Shown in pieces: positions 36,658-44,894 of a DNA stretch of 64,000 bases. The stretch is from Acidobacteriota bacterium (GTDB taxonomy: Bacteria > Acidobacteriota > Vicinamibacteria > Fen-336), in the NCBI GenBank assembly GCA_011526565.1, contig WYBL01000082.1:1-64000 (forward strand), in the 5' to 3' direction. The notes below the pieces were generated by a model. It worked only from the letters and a program-made list of their open reading frames with translations. It ran no database searches and was not told where the DNA came from. The first letter of the stretch is position 1, and every line of letters begins with the position of its first letter. Both the position numbers and the translations under genes were made by a program.

Positions 36658-36678
36658 CTGACAACCGGCGTCAGGGGT
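36658..36678. promoter_or_regulatory. WYL operator 2, between divergent genes
   Basis: The core CTGAC (36658-36662), seven bases AACCGGC, GTCAG (36670-36674), then GGGT. On comparing with operator 1 read from the minus strand, CTGACAACCG and GTCAGGGGT are shared. It lies between the start of the lipoprotein gene (minus) and the methyltransferase gene (plus), where a bound regulator could control both. Confidence 0.6.
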
Positions 36679-36706
36679 CCGCTGGCGCGATACGATCGCC
36701 TGCGTC

Positions 36707-37312
36707 ATGGACCTCGTCGAGGAGTTCGGGGCGATCGACATCTACCTGTTCGACCAGGCGCTCAAGGGGCGCTTCGCGCCCGGCATGCGGCTGCTCGACG
36801 CCGGCTGCGGCAGCGGCCGGAACCTGGTCTTCTTCCTGCGCCAGGGCTTCGACGTCTGCGGCCTCGACCCGTGGCCGCAGGCCGTCGAGCAGACCCGCGC
36901 GCTCGCCGCGCGCCTCGCCCCGGCCCTGCCCGCGGCCAACTTCCGCGCCGAGGCGCTCGAGACCGCCAGCTTCCCCGACGCCGCCTTCGACGCCGTGGTC
37001 TGCAGCGCGGTGCTGCACTTCGCGGAGAACCCGGGGCACTTCCGGCGCATGGTCGACGGCGCCTGGCGCATGCTGAAGCCCGGCGGCTTCTTCTTCGCGC
37101 GGCTCGCCTCGACGATCGGGCTCGAGGACCGCGTGCGCCCGCTGGGCGAAGGCCGCTACCGGCTGCCGGACGGCACCGACCGCTACCTGGTCGACGAAGC
37201 CGCGCTGCTGCGGCTGACCGAAGAGCTGGGCGGCACCCTCGCCGAGCCGCTCAAGACCACGAACGTGCAGGGGCAGCGCGCCATGACGACCTGGTGCGCG
37301 ACGAAGCGCTGA
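36707..37312 (+). CDS. Class I SAM-dependent methyltransferase
   Basis: A 201-residue methyltransferase. Motif I is LLDAGCGSGRNLVFF, motif II lies around GLDPWPQAVEQTR, and post-motifs include DAVVCSAVLHF and LKPGGFFFARLA. It is a small single-domain Rossmann enzyme; the substrate cannot be assigned. ATG 36707 follows the WYL operator 2 by about 30 bp. The DinB gene begins 14 bases after its stop, so the two are likely one transcript. Confidence 0.88.
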   Translation: MDLVEEFGAIDIYLFDQALKGRFAPGMRLLDAGCGSGRNLVFFLRQGFDVCGLDPWPQAVEQTRALAARLAPALPAANFRAEALETASFPDAAFDAVVCSAVLHFAENPGHFRRMVDGAWRMLKPGGFFFARLASTIGLEDRVRPLGEGRYRLPDGTDRYLVDEAALLRLTEELGGTLAEPLKTTNVQGQRAMTTWCATKR

Positions 37313-37326
37313 AACGGAGAACTCGC

Positions 37327-37860
37327 ATGGCCGACCTCGACCGCACGCTGAAGCTGCTCGACGACACCCGGAGCCGCCTGCTCGCCGAGGTCGCGCCGAT
37401 GCCGGACGACGACTTCGCGCGGCGCCCCGCCCAGGACGCCTGGAGCGCGGGTCACGTGCTCGATCACCTGGCCGTGCTCGAGGGCCGGCTGGTCCCCCAC
37501 TTCCGCGCGATGGTCGCCGGCACGAAGCCCTCCACCGTCTCGCTCTTCGACCGCCTGCGCTGCCTGCCACCGCGCGTCGTGCTGTGGCGCGGCATCCGGA
37601 TCCGGAACCCGAAGATCGTCGCCCCCGCGGAGCAGCCGCCGACCCGCGAGGAACTGCTCGCCCGCCTCGCCGGCTCGCGGGCGGACCTGAAGGCGTTCAT
37701 CGCCGAAAACCGCGACCGCGACCTCACCCGCTACCGGCTGGTCCACAAGGCGCTCGGCGGCATCCACCTCTACGCCTGGTTCGAGATGATCGCCTGCCAC
37801 GAGGAGCGCCACCGCCAGCAGATCGCCGAGATCCGGGAAGCCCTCGCGGCGAAGCGCTGA
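37327..37860 (+). CDS. DinB-superfamily protein
   Basis: A 177-residue four-helix-bundle protein. The DinB/YfiT metal triad is suggested by His in WSAGHVLDHLAVLEG and the C-terminal IACHEERHRQQI. Many members are thiol-dependent S-transferases (bacillithiol or mycothiol), others are uncharacterised. The ATG at 37327 gives the standard N-terminus. It is co-directional with the methyltransferase gene and convergent with the small helical gene at 37910. Confidence 0.85.
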   Translation: MADLDRTLKLLDDTRSRLLAEVAPMPDDDFARRPAQDAWSAGHVLDHLAVLEGRLVPHFRAMVAGTKPSTVSLFDRLRCLPPRVVLWRGIRIRNPKIVAPAEQPPTREELLARLAGSRADLKAFIAENRDRDLTRYRLVHKALGGIHLYAWFEMIACHEERHRQQIAEIREALAAKR

Positions 37861-37909
37861 GCCGTTGCCTCGCCGGCGGCCACCGGAGAACCGGTCCGCG
37901 ACCGGCGCG

Positions 37910-38284
37910 TCAGCCGGCCGTGCGCGAGTGCCAGCGCTCGACCACCTCGAGCCAGCCCCGGAGTTCGGCGGCGGTCGGCGCCAGTTCGTAGGCGTGGTGA
38001 TGGCAGGCGCGCGAGAGGGCGTGCCACGTGCCCGACAGGGCCGTGGCGCTCTCGGGGTCGCTGCGCTCGTACTCGGCGAGGCAGATCCACTGCGCGCGAG
38101 CGCTGCACTCGTGGAGCGCCAGGCCGCGAGCGCGCCAGTACCGGTCGAGCGCCGCCTCGAGCGCCTGCCGGATCAGCAGCGCGCAGGCTCGGGGCCAGGT
38201 GCCTGCCAGGTCGCCCCGGCGCGGGCGCGCGAGCAGGTCGCGTGCGGTGTCGAGCAGGAATCGCACCTCGGACGCGCCGCTCAT
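37910..38284 (-). CDS. Small helical partner of the zinc-hook ATPase (HEPN-like)
   Basis: A 124-residue all-helical protein not recognised by name. It contains LIRQALEAALDRYWRARG, then CSARAQWICLAEYE, and SRACHHHAYELAPTAAELRG with three adjacent histidines. The ATPase upstream ends in a domain with the similar pieces CRQAIEAAAMQAVRARR, AAGSHEE and NDAHALARWL, so this protein may be a free-standing copy of that domain. The pattern (Arg near one helix, R-A-C-H-H-H near another) recalls HEPN ribonucleases. ATG 38284 overlaps the ATPase stop (ATGA), so the two are translated together. Confidence 0.6.
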   Translation of the reverse strand: MSGASEVRFLLDTARDLLARPRRGDLAGTWPRACALLIRQALEAALDRYWRARGLALHECSARAQWICLAEYERSDPESATALSGTWHALSRACHHHAYELAPTAAELRGWLEVVERWHSRTAG

Positions 38285-40818
38285 GCCGACCTCGCGAGCC
38301 AGCGAGCCAGCGCGTGCGCGTCGTTGACGTGGGCCATCAGGTCGCCGGCCACCTCCTCGTGGCTGCCCGCAGCGCACCACTGCCAGGCGTCTCCGAACGT
38401 CCGTCGCTCGCGGTTGAGCCGGTTCATCACGTCGCCGGCGCGCTGCTCGTCGTCGAACAGCGCCAGGGCGACCAGTTTCAGTCCGCTCGCCTTCTCGAGC
38501 ACGGCCTGCACGTCGTCGTGGCGGTCGCCGCGGCCGATGCGGCGCGCGCGCACAGCCTGCATGGCTGCGGCCTCGATCGCCTGGCGGCAGAGCCCGGGCA
38601 CGACGCGGCGAGCCGCGGCGGGCGGCAGCTCGTCGGTCAGCGCCAGTGCCCGGGCGTCCCCGATCGCGCGGTCGACGGGGTCGGCGTTCGGCTTGACCTC
38701 GACGACCGAACCCTCGGCGCGGGTCACGGCGAAGATCGCGGCGTCGAGGGCCAGGCGGCGCACCGACTCCGCGAGGCGGTCGTCGTGGGTGAAGACGATC
38801 ACCTGGCGCTCGCGGGCAGTTTCGGCCAGCACCCGAGCCAGGCCGTCGACGCGGGCCGGGTCCATCGACTGCACGGGGTCGTCGATGACCAGGAAGCGGA
38901 ACGGGCTCTCCGGCTGCGTCGCGCGCGGGAGGAACAGGCTCAGCGCGAGGGCGTGGATCTCGCCCTGGCTCATCACGCCGAGCGCCACCGAGTCGGCCCC
39001 GTCCACGGCGACCTTGAGCTCGACCCGGCGCTTGGTCGCCGTGCCTTCGAGCACTACGTCGCGCAGGTCGACGTTGCTCTGCAGCCGCAACTGTTCCCAG
39101 ATCGACCTGGCCCGCTGCCCGATCGGGGCGAAGCGTTCGGCGCGCAGGGCCTTGCCCTGCGCGCCGCGCCAGGCCGCGGCCGCCTCGATCGCGGGCAGCG
39201 CCGACGCCGACGCGCGCGCTCTCTCGGCGCCGGGGATCCACTCGAGGAGCCGCCGAGCCAGCGGGCGCCAGGCATCCTCCCGCTTCTGCAGCTCCTGGCG
39301 CGCTGCTCCCGCCAGCTCGTCCAGCGCCTCGCGCAGCGGCCCGGCCGCGGCGGCCAGCGCGTCGGCGCCGGCAGCCAGCTCCGCTCCCGGGGAGGCCGAG
39401 GTCGCGACGCCGCGGCGCCAGGCCTCGAGCGGCTCCAGCGCAGACTGGCAGGCCGCGACCGCGGCGAGCAGCGTCTCGACGTTCAGCCCGAGGCCGCCAG
39501 CCTCGGCGAGGGCCTGCACGGGCAGGTCGCGCAGCAGGCCGCCAGCGGCGGTCACGGAGCGCTCCCCCGCCTGCCGCGCGCTCGCGACGGAAGCAGCGGC
39601 CGAGCGCAGCTCGACGACCTCGGCGGTCCGCGCCTGGTGCCAGGCGCCGTCGATCGCGCCCGCGCGGCCGCACACCGGGCAGGGGCCGTCGCCGGTGGCA
39701 TCGTGGAAGCGCAGCGCCGAGTCGAGCAGGTCGGCGAGCTGCTGCGATCGCTCCGCGAGCGTCCCGGCTGCGGCTCCGAGCTGCCGCGCCGCGGCGCGCA
39801 GGCCGTCGACCACGGCCCCGACCGACTCCGCAGACGGCCCCTCCAGCGCGGCGAGCTGACGCAGCACCGCGAGGCCAGTGGCTTCGCGCGGGGTGGCCTC
39901 GGCGGTCAGCTTCGCCGACAGCTCGGCGAGCCCCCAGTCCGCTCCCGCCAGCAGCTCGCGGGCGCCGGTCGCGCGCAGGTCCGGGTGTGACGCCAGCTCC
40001 GCGAACAGGGCATCGCGGGCCACCCCGGCCTGCTTGAGCGCCTTCTCGCGCGCGAGGCGCTCCTCGGCGAGCACCTTCTGCGCGGCGGCCAGTTCGTCGA
40101 GGCCGAGGATCTGGGCGAGGCGGTCGTGCAGGTCGGTGGGCTGGTCGAACGTCGAGCCCAGTTCCGCGTAGGACAGGAATGGGCGCCAGGAGGAGAGCGC
40201 GGTCCCCCAGCCCAGCGCCGCGAACGGCTCGACGGCCTGTCCGCGGCGCTGGACCAGCGTCGTGGCGGCCTCGAGACGGCCGCCCTCCTCGAACTCGCGG
40301 CTCACCGTCAGGCCTGCGGGTTCGCCCTCCACCGCGAAGTCGGCCGCGATCCGGGCCGCCGGCTCGTGGAGGTTGCGCCAGGCCTCGCGCCACACGGCGC
40401 TGCGGTCCTTCCAGCGAAAGGTGTCGCCGGTCAGCAGCAGCTCCAGGGCTTCGGCGAAGCTCGACTTGCCGGAGCCGTTGCGCCCGACGACCAGCGTCAG
40501 TCCCGGACCGGGGTTGAGGTCGAGCCGCGTCTCGCGCCCCACGCCGCGGAAGCCCTGCACCCGGATCTGCCGAAGGAAGATCCCCGGCACGCGAGCGGGC
40601 TCCGGCAGCGGCGGCAGGGCTCTGCCGGCGGCGGCCGAAGGCGTGTCGAGCGCCCCGGCCAGCGCCTCGCGGCCCTCGAGCGCGGCGAGCACGAGGTAGT
40701 CCCAGCCCTCGGCTCTCGCGGCCTTCGGGCGGCCGCGCTTGAGCGGGGCGGGCGACGGGCCCTCCGCTCCTTCGGCGTCGAGCCTCTCGAGCACGATCCG
40801 CTGCAGCGCTGGGTCCAA
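38281..40818 (-). CDS. SMC/Rad50-type ATPase with zinc hook (RloC-like)
   Basis: An 845-residue protein. Walker A is VVGRNGSGKSS (about residues 110-120), a long helical region carries the hook motif CPVC (380-383) at its middle, and the second lobe has signature MSQGE (616-620), Walker B FLVIDDP (642-648) and H-loop FTHDD (676-680). A C-terminal helical domain (about 731-841) contains R-QAI-E and a late SHEE. RloC and PrrC are ATPases with anticodon-nuclease domains; the zinc hook points to the RloC type. TTG 40818 is chosen because GGAGG lies six bases upstream; ATG 40905 lacks a site. Confidence 0.8.
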   Translation of the reverse strand: MDPALQRIVLERLDAEGAEGPSPAPLKRGRPKAARAEGWDYLVLAALEGREALAGALDTPSAAAGRALPPLPEPARVPGIFLRQIRVQGFRGVGRETRLDLNPGPGLTLVVGRNGSGKSSFAEALELLLTGDTFRWKDRSAVWREAWRNLHEPAARIAADFAVEGEPAGLTVSREFEEGGRLEAATTLVQRRGQAVEPFAALGWGTALSSWRPFLSYAELGSTFDQPTDLHDRLAQILGLDELAAAQKVLAEERLAREKALKQAGVARDALFAELASHPDLRATGARELLAGADWGLAELSAKLTAEATPREATGLAVLRQLAALEGPSAESVGAVVDGLRAAARQLGAAAGTLAERSQQLADLLDSALRFHDATGDGPCPVCGRAGAIDGAWHQARTAEVVELRSAAASVASARQAGERSVTAAGGLLRDLPVQALAEAGGLGLNVETLLAAVAACQSALEPLEAWRRGVATSASPGAELAAGADALAAAAGPLREALDELAGAARQELQKREDAWRPLARRLLEWIPGAERARASASALPAIEAAAAWRGAQGKALRAERFAPIGQRARSIWEQLRLQSNVDLRDVVLEGTATKRRVELKVAVDGADSVALGVMSQGEIHALALSLFLPRATQPESPFRFLVIDDPVQSMDPARVDGLARVLAETARERQVIVFTHDDRLAESVRRLALDAAIFAVTRAEGSVVEVKPNADPVDRAIGDARALALTDELPPAAARRVVPGLCRQAIEAAAMQAVRARRIGRGDRHDDVQAVLEKASGLKLVALALFDDEQRAGDVMNRLNRERRTFGDAWQWCAAGSHEEVAGDLMAHVNDAHALARWLARSA

Positions 40819-40840
40819 ATTGGTCCTCCGGGAAGGTGTT

Positions 40841-40853
40841 ACCTTATCAAGGT
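40841..40853. promoter_or_regulatory. Palindrome between the ATPase and HEAT-repeat genes
   Basis: A perfect ACCTT-ATC-AAGGT inverted repeat in the 107-bp divergent gap, about 25 bases upstream of the ATPase TTG. It is an unusually AT-rich spot and could be an operator or promoter element. Confidence 0.35.
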
Positions 40854-40925
40854 CGCGCGCTTGCCCGCTCCGCGCCGCGGGCCTAACCTCGCAGCAGCCG
40901 GACACTCCCTCACGATCCGGGGACG

Positions 40926-41912
40926 ATGGCCCTCGTCGACCTGTTCAGACCGAAGTGGCGGCACTCCGACTGGGAGGTGCGCCTCGCCGCCGTCGCGGCC
41001 GTGCCCGACGCGGCCACCCTCGAGGAGCTCGCCCGCGAGGACCAGAACGGGCTGGTGCGGGCCGCTGCCGCGGCCCGGCTCGTGAGCGCCGACGCGCTCG
41101 TCGCCATAGCGCTTTCCGACCCCGATGCCGACGTGCGGGCCGCCGCGGTGGCGCGTCTCGCCGAACCGGAGCCCCTGCTGCGGCTGGCCTGCGCCGACTA
41201 CCCGCCCGACGTCGCGATCGCGGCGGGCCGCCGGCTGTCCGCGGCGGCCGACCTGGACCAGCTCCTGACCCTGGCACCGCTCGCCCGGGTGCGGCGTGAC
41301 GCCCTCGACCGCACGACGGACGCGGCGCTGGTCGAGCGCATCGCGCTGCTGGACCCGGAGCCGGACCTGCGGGCCGCGGCGCTGTGTCGGGCGCAGGCCG
41401 ACGTGGTGGCCACGGCCGCCCGCTCCGACGGAGACGAGGGCGTGCGGCTGGTCGCGGTGACGCTGCTCGAGGAAGGTGCGGCGCTGCATCGCGCGGCGCT
41501 CGAGGATCCGAGCCCCCACGTGCGGGAGCAGGCCGTCGCGCGGGTCCTCGACCAGGCCGTGCTCGCCCGGGTCGCCCTGTCGGACGCGGCCGAGAGCGTC
41601 CGCCTGCTCGCGGTGGACCGCGTGCACGATCCCGCCGCGCTGGCCGAGATCGTGCGCACCGACCCCTCGCGCGAGATCCGCTGCCTGGCCCTGCCGCGGG
41701 TGGAGGACGCGCAGTTGCTCGCGCTCGTCGCGCGCACTGCCGGCGAAGAGGAGGAGCGCGCCGTCGCGCTCGCGGCGCTGCGCGACCCCGACGCGCTGGC
41801 CGAGCTGGCGCTGCCCGAGAGCGGCGCTCCCGAGGCCGTGCGCCAGGCGGCGCTGGCGCGGCTGGCCGAGCTGGCCGAGGGCGAGGACGGCGCCCTGCGG
41901 CTCACCGAGTGA
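40926..41912 (+). CDS. HEAT-repeat-like protein
   Basis: A 328-residue protein built of short helical repeats of about 25-30 residues. Typical pieces are DWEVRLAAVAAV, DADVRAAAVARLAEP, SPHVREQAVARV, AESVRLLAVDRV and SREIRCLALPRV. The start FRPKWRHSDWEVR resembles the N-terminal part of DUF349-type proteins. HEAT-like solenoids act as protein-binding scaffolds. It is divergent from the zinc-hook ATPase and shares its upstream region, but nothing else ties the two together. Confidence 0.7.
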   Translation: MALVDLFRPKWRHSDWEVRLAAVAAVPDAATLEELAREDQNGLVRAAAAARLVSADALVAIALSDPDADVRAAAVARLAEPEPLLRLACADYPPDVAIAAGRRLSAAADLDQLLTLAPLARVRRDALDRTTDAALVERIALLDPEPDLRAAALCRAQADVVATAARSDGDEGVRLVAVTLLEEGAALHRAALEDPSPHVREQAVARVLDQAVLARVALSDAAESVRLLAVDRVHDPAALAEIVRTDPSREIRCLALPRVEDAQLLALVARTAGEEEERAVALAALRDPDALAELALPESGAPEAVRQAALARLAELAEGEDGALRLTE

Positions 41913-41921
41913 GCGGCGCGC

Positions 41922-42965
41922 CTACTGCCAGCGGAAGGTCCGCACCGCCAGCGCGAAGCTGATCGCGCCCCAGGCCGCCAGCAGCAACAGTTCGGGCGCG
42001 AGCGCGGCGAGCGAGGCGCCTTCGAGCATCACGCCCCGCAGCGCGTCGTTGAGCGCCGTCAGCGGCAGCGCCTGCACGAAGGGCTGGAGCGCGTCGGGAA
42101 AGCGCTCCGTCGAGAAGAAGATGCCCGAGAAGATCCACATCGGGACCATCACCAGGTTCATGATCCCGGACACGCCCTCGATCGTGCGCGGCCGGGCGGC
42201 CGTCAGCAGGCCGAGGCCCGCGAACGAAACCGCGCCGAGCAGCGAGACCAGCGCGAGCAGGGCGAGTGAGCCGCGCAGCGGCACGTCCATCACCGCCCAG
42301 CCGAACAGCAGCAGCACGCCTGCCTCCGGCACCAGGAACAGCAGCCGCGACAGGATCTGGGCGCCCAGCAGGTGGCTCTTGCGGGCGGGGGCCGCGACCA
42401 GGCGCTTGAGCAGGTTGCCGTTGCGGGCGACGACCAGCGAGAAGGCGATGCCCCACATCCCGGTCCCCATCAGGTTCATGCCCAGCAGGCCGGGTACCAG
42501 GAAATCGACGTAGCGGGTGCCGGGCTCGCTCGACTCGCGGCGGCCCGCGGTGAACGCGTCGGTGCGGCCTGCCGCGCGCTGCAGCGCCGCGTCGACGGCG
42601 AGGCGTGCCGCGCGGCTCTCCGGCTGGGCCGGGTCGTAGGCGTAGGTCGGCGGCTCCCCCGCTTCGACCACGAGCACCACGCGGCCGCGGCGCAGGGCTT
42701 GCCGCGCCGCCTCGGCCTCCATCCGTCGCGGCAGGAGGTCGGGATCGGCGGCCAGGGCCGCGAAGCGAGCCGACGCGGCGGCGCCCTCGACGACGGCCAC
42801 GGGCAGCGGCTCGGGCGGGCGGCTGCGGAACGCCACGCCGAGCACGCCCACCATCAGCACCGGGAACATGAACACCCAGAACACGGCCTCCGGTTCGCGC
42901 AGCAGTTCGCGGACGCGGGCCAGCGTCAGCTCGACCAGGGCGTGGCGGACGCGGCGCTCAGGCAT
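41922..42965 (-). CDS. ABC-2 type exporter permease
   Basis: A 347-residue membrane protein. One N-terminal helix (EAVFWVFMFPVLMVGVLGVAF) is followed by an extracytoplasmic domain of about 130 residues and then five or six helices (for example GLLGMNLMGTGMWGIAFSLV), the ABC-2/DrrB-NodJ-like layout. It pairs with the ATPase gene upstream, whose stop lies eight bases inside its start. The substrate is unknown; related pairs export lipids, polysaccharides or drugs. Confidence 0.85.
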   Translation of the reverse strand: MPERRVRHALVELTLARVRELLREPEAVFWVFMFPVLMVGVLGVAFRSRPPEPLPVAVVEGAAASARFAALAADPDLLPRRMEAEAARQALRRGRVVLVVEAGEPPTYAYDPAQPESRAARLAVDAALQRAAGRTDAFTAGRRESSEPGTRYVDFLVPGLLGMNLMGTGMWGIAFSLVVARNGNLLKRLVAAPARKSHLLGAQILSRLLFLVPEAGVLLLFGWAVMDVPLRGSLALLALVSLLGAVSFAGLGLLTAARPRTIEGVSGIMNLVMVPMWIFSGIFFSTERFPDALQPFVQALPLTALNDALRGVMLEGASLAALAPELLLLAAWGAISFALAVRTFRWQ

Positions 42966-43899
42966 CGCGCAGGGTCCTCCCCGTCAGGTGCACGAACACG
43001 TCCTCGAGGGTGGCGCTGTGCACGCTGAGCTGGCTCGGCTCGCGGCCGCGCTCGGCGAGGGCCGTCAGCAGCGCGGGAACCGCGCGGTGCACCTCGCGCA
43101 CGCTGAGCCGCCACGCGCCGTCGTCGCGCTCGACCGCCTGCACGCTGGGCAGTGCCGCCAGCTCCTGGCTGGTCGGGGCCGGCCCCGTCCCGTCGACCGC
43201 GAACTCGACGACGTGCTCGGCCCCCAGCGAGGCGATCAGCTCGCGCGGCGTGCCCAGCGCGATCACCTTGCCGCGGTCGACGATCGCGACACGGTCGCAC
43301 AGCCGCGCCGCCTCTTCCATGTAGTGTGTCGTCAGCAGTACCGTCCGGCCCCGCCGCTTCAGGTCCTCGACGATGTCCCAGGCCTGGCGCCGCGATTGCG
43401 GGTCGAGGCCCGTCGTCGGCTCGTCCAGGAACACCAGCTCCGGGTCGCCGACCAGGGCGCAGGCCAGCGACAGGCGCTGGCGCTGGCCGCCGGAGAGCCC
43501 GCGCACGAAGGCGTCGGCCTTCTCCTGGAGCGCGACGACCGCCAGCGCCTCCGCCACCGAGAGTCCCCGCGGGTAGAAGCTGCGGAACAGCGCGAGCGTC
43601 TCCGCGACGGTCAGCTTCTCCGGGTACTTCGTCTCCTGGAGCTGGATGCCCAGCCGGGCGCGCAGGGCCATGCCGTCACCGGCCCAGCGCTCGCCGAGCA
43701 CCACGACCTCGCCGGCATCGGGAGCGTTCAGCCCCTCGAGGATCTCGATCGTCGTGGTCTTGCCGGCGCCGTTGGGGCCCAGCATGCCGAAGCACTCGCC
43801 GCTGCGGACCTCGAGATCCAGGCCGTCCACGGCAGTCACGCTCCCGTAGCGCTTCACGAGCCCGCGACAGACGACTGCGGCCTCGACGCGTGCGCTCAC
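42958..43899 (-). CDS. ABC transporter ATP-binding protein (CcmA/DrrA type)
   Basis: A 313-residue ATPase with Walker A GPNGAGKTTT, LSGGQRQRLSLA signature, Walker B LVFLDEPTTGLDP and H-loop LLTTHYMEE. A C-terminal domain of about 80 residues is typical of DrrA-like exporters. GTG 43899 overlaps the stop of rarD (GTGA), and its own 3' end overlaps the permease gene, so rarD, ATPase and permease form a compact minus-strand operon. Confidence 0.92.
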   Translation of the reverse strand: MSARVEAAVVCRGLVKRYGSVTAVDGLDLEVRSGECFGMLGPNGAGKTTTIEILEGLNAPDAGEVVVLGERWAGDGMALRARLGIQLQETKYPEKLTVAETLALFRSFYPRGLSVAEALAVVALQEKADAFVRGLSGGQRQRLSLACALVGDPELVFLDEPTTGLDPQSRRQAWDIVEDLKRRGRTVLLTTHYMEEAARLCDRVAIVDRGKVIALGTPRELIASLGAEHVVEFAVDGTGPAPTSQELAALPSVQAVERDDGAWRLSVREVHRAVPALLTALAERGREPSQLSVHSATLEDVFVHLTGRTLRDA

Positions 43900-44816
43900 G
43901 CGCGCCCCCGGGTCTTGCGCAGCGTGTAGACGACGAACACCGCGAGGCCGGACCAGATGAAGCCGAAGCCGACGGCGCGCACCAGCGGGAACGGCTCGCC
44001 GTAGACGAACACTCCGAGCAGCAGTTGCAGCGACGGCGCGAGGTACTGGAGGAAACCGAGCGTCGACAGCGGCAGGCGCCGCGCGGCCCCCGTGAAGAAC
44101 AGCAGCGGGATGGCGGTGATCGGACCGGCCGCCACCAGCGCCAGCGTGACGCCGGTGCCCGCCGCGCCGAAGACCAGGCGGCCCTGGTCGTGCATCCAGA
44201 GCGCGTAGCCGACGGCCAGCGGGGTCAGGAGCAGCGTCTCCACGGCCAGGCCCGTGACGGCCCCGACCGGCGCCGTCTTGCGCAACAGGCCGTACAGCGC
44301 GAAGGAGAAGGCGAGCGACAGCGCGATCCACGGCGGCCGGCCGGCGGCAATCGTCAGCCAGGCGACGCCGCAGCCTGCGAGGCCGATCGCGACCACCAGC
44401 GCCCGGGGCAGCGTCTCGCGCAGCACCAGGACGCCCAGCGCCACGTTGACGAGCGGGTTGATGAAGTAGCCGAGGCTGCCTTCGAGGATCCGGCCGGTGA
44501 CGATGGCCCAGATGTAGAGCCCCCAGTTGACGGCGATCAGCGCCGTCGACGCGGCCAGCAGCCCCAGGGTGCGCGGCGTGCGCAGCGCCTCCAGCACCTG
44601 GCCCAGCGCCTTCTGCTGCCGCGCCAGCAGCAGCAGCAGCCCCATCGCCCAGATCACGCGGTGGGCCAGGAGCTCGAGCGGCGGCACGGCGGCCAGCAGC
44701 TTGAAGTAGATCGGCATCACGCCCCACCAGCCATAGGCGGCGAGGCCGTAGCAGAGGCCGGTGCGGTGTTCCGGGGAGGCCGCCGCGGGGGCGGCGGCGA
44801 GGGGAGGTGAACTCAC
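43896..44816 (-). CDS. rarD: RarD-like EamA transporter
   Basis: A 306-residue ten-helix DMT transporter. The block AAYGWWGVMPIYFKLL and the following AHRVIWA are characteristic of RarD, and two EamA halves are visible (about residues 20-150 and 160-295). RarD was linked to chloramphenicol sensitivity by name only; the transported compound is unknown. GTG 44816 gives a short cytoplasmic tail. It is the first gene of the operon with the downstream ABC exporter. Confidence 0.88.
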   Translation of the reverse strand: MSSPPLAAAPAAASPEHRTGLCYGLAAYGWWGVMPIYFKLLAAVPPLELLAHRVIWAMGLLLLLARQQKALGQVLEALRTPRTLGLLAASTALIAVNWGLYIWAIVTGRILEGSLGYFINPLVNVALGVLVLRETLPRALVVAIGLAGCGVAWLTIAAGRPPWIALSLAFSFALYGLLRKTAPVGAVTGLAVETLLLTPLAVGYALWMHDQGRLVFGAAGTGVTLALVAAGPITAIPLLFFTGAARRLPLSTLGFLQYLAPSLQLLLGVFVYGEPFPLVRAVGFGFIWSGLAVFVVYTLRKTRGRA

Positions 44817-44894
44817 GGAGGCGGCAGTATCGCACGCGCCCCGGGGCGAGCCGCCGGCGATATGCTGCACGAGCTCGATCGAACGGAGGCCCGC

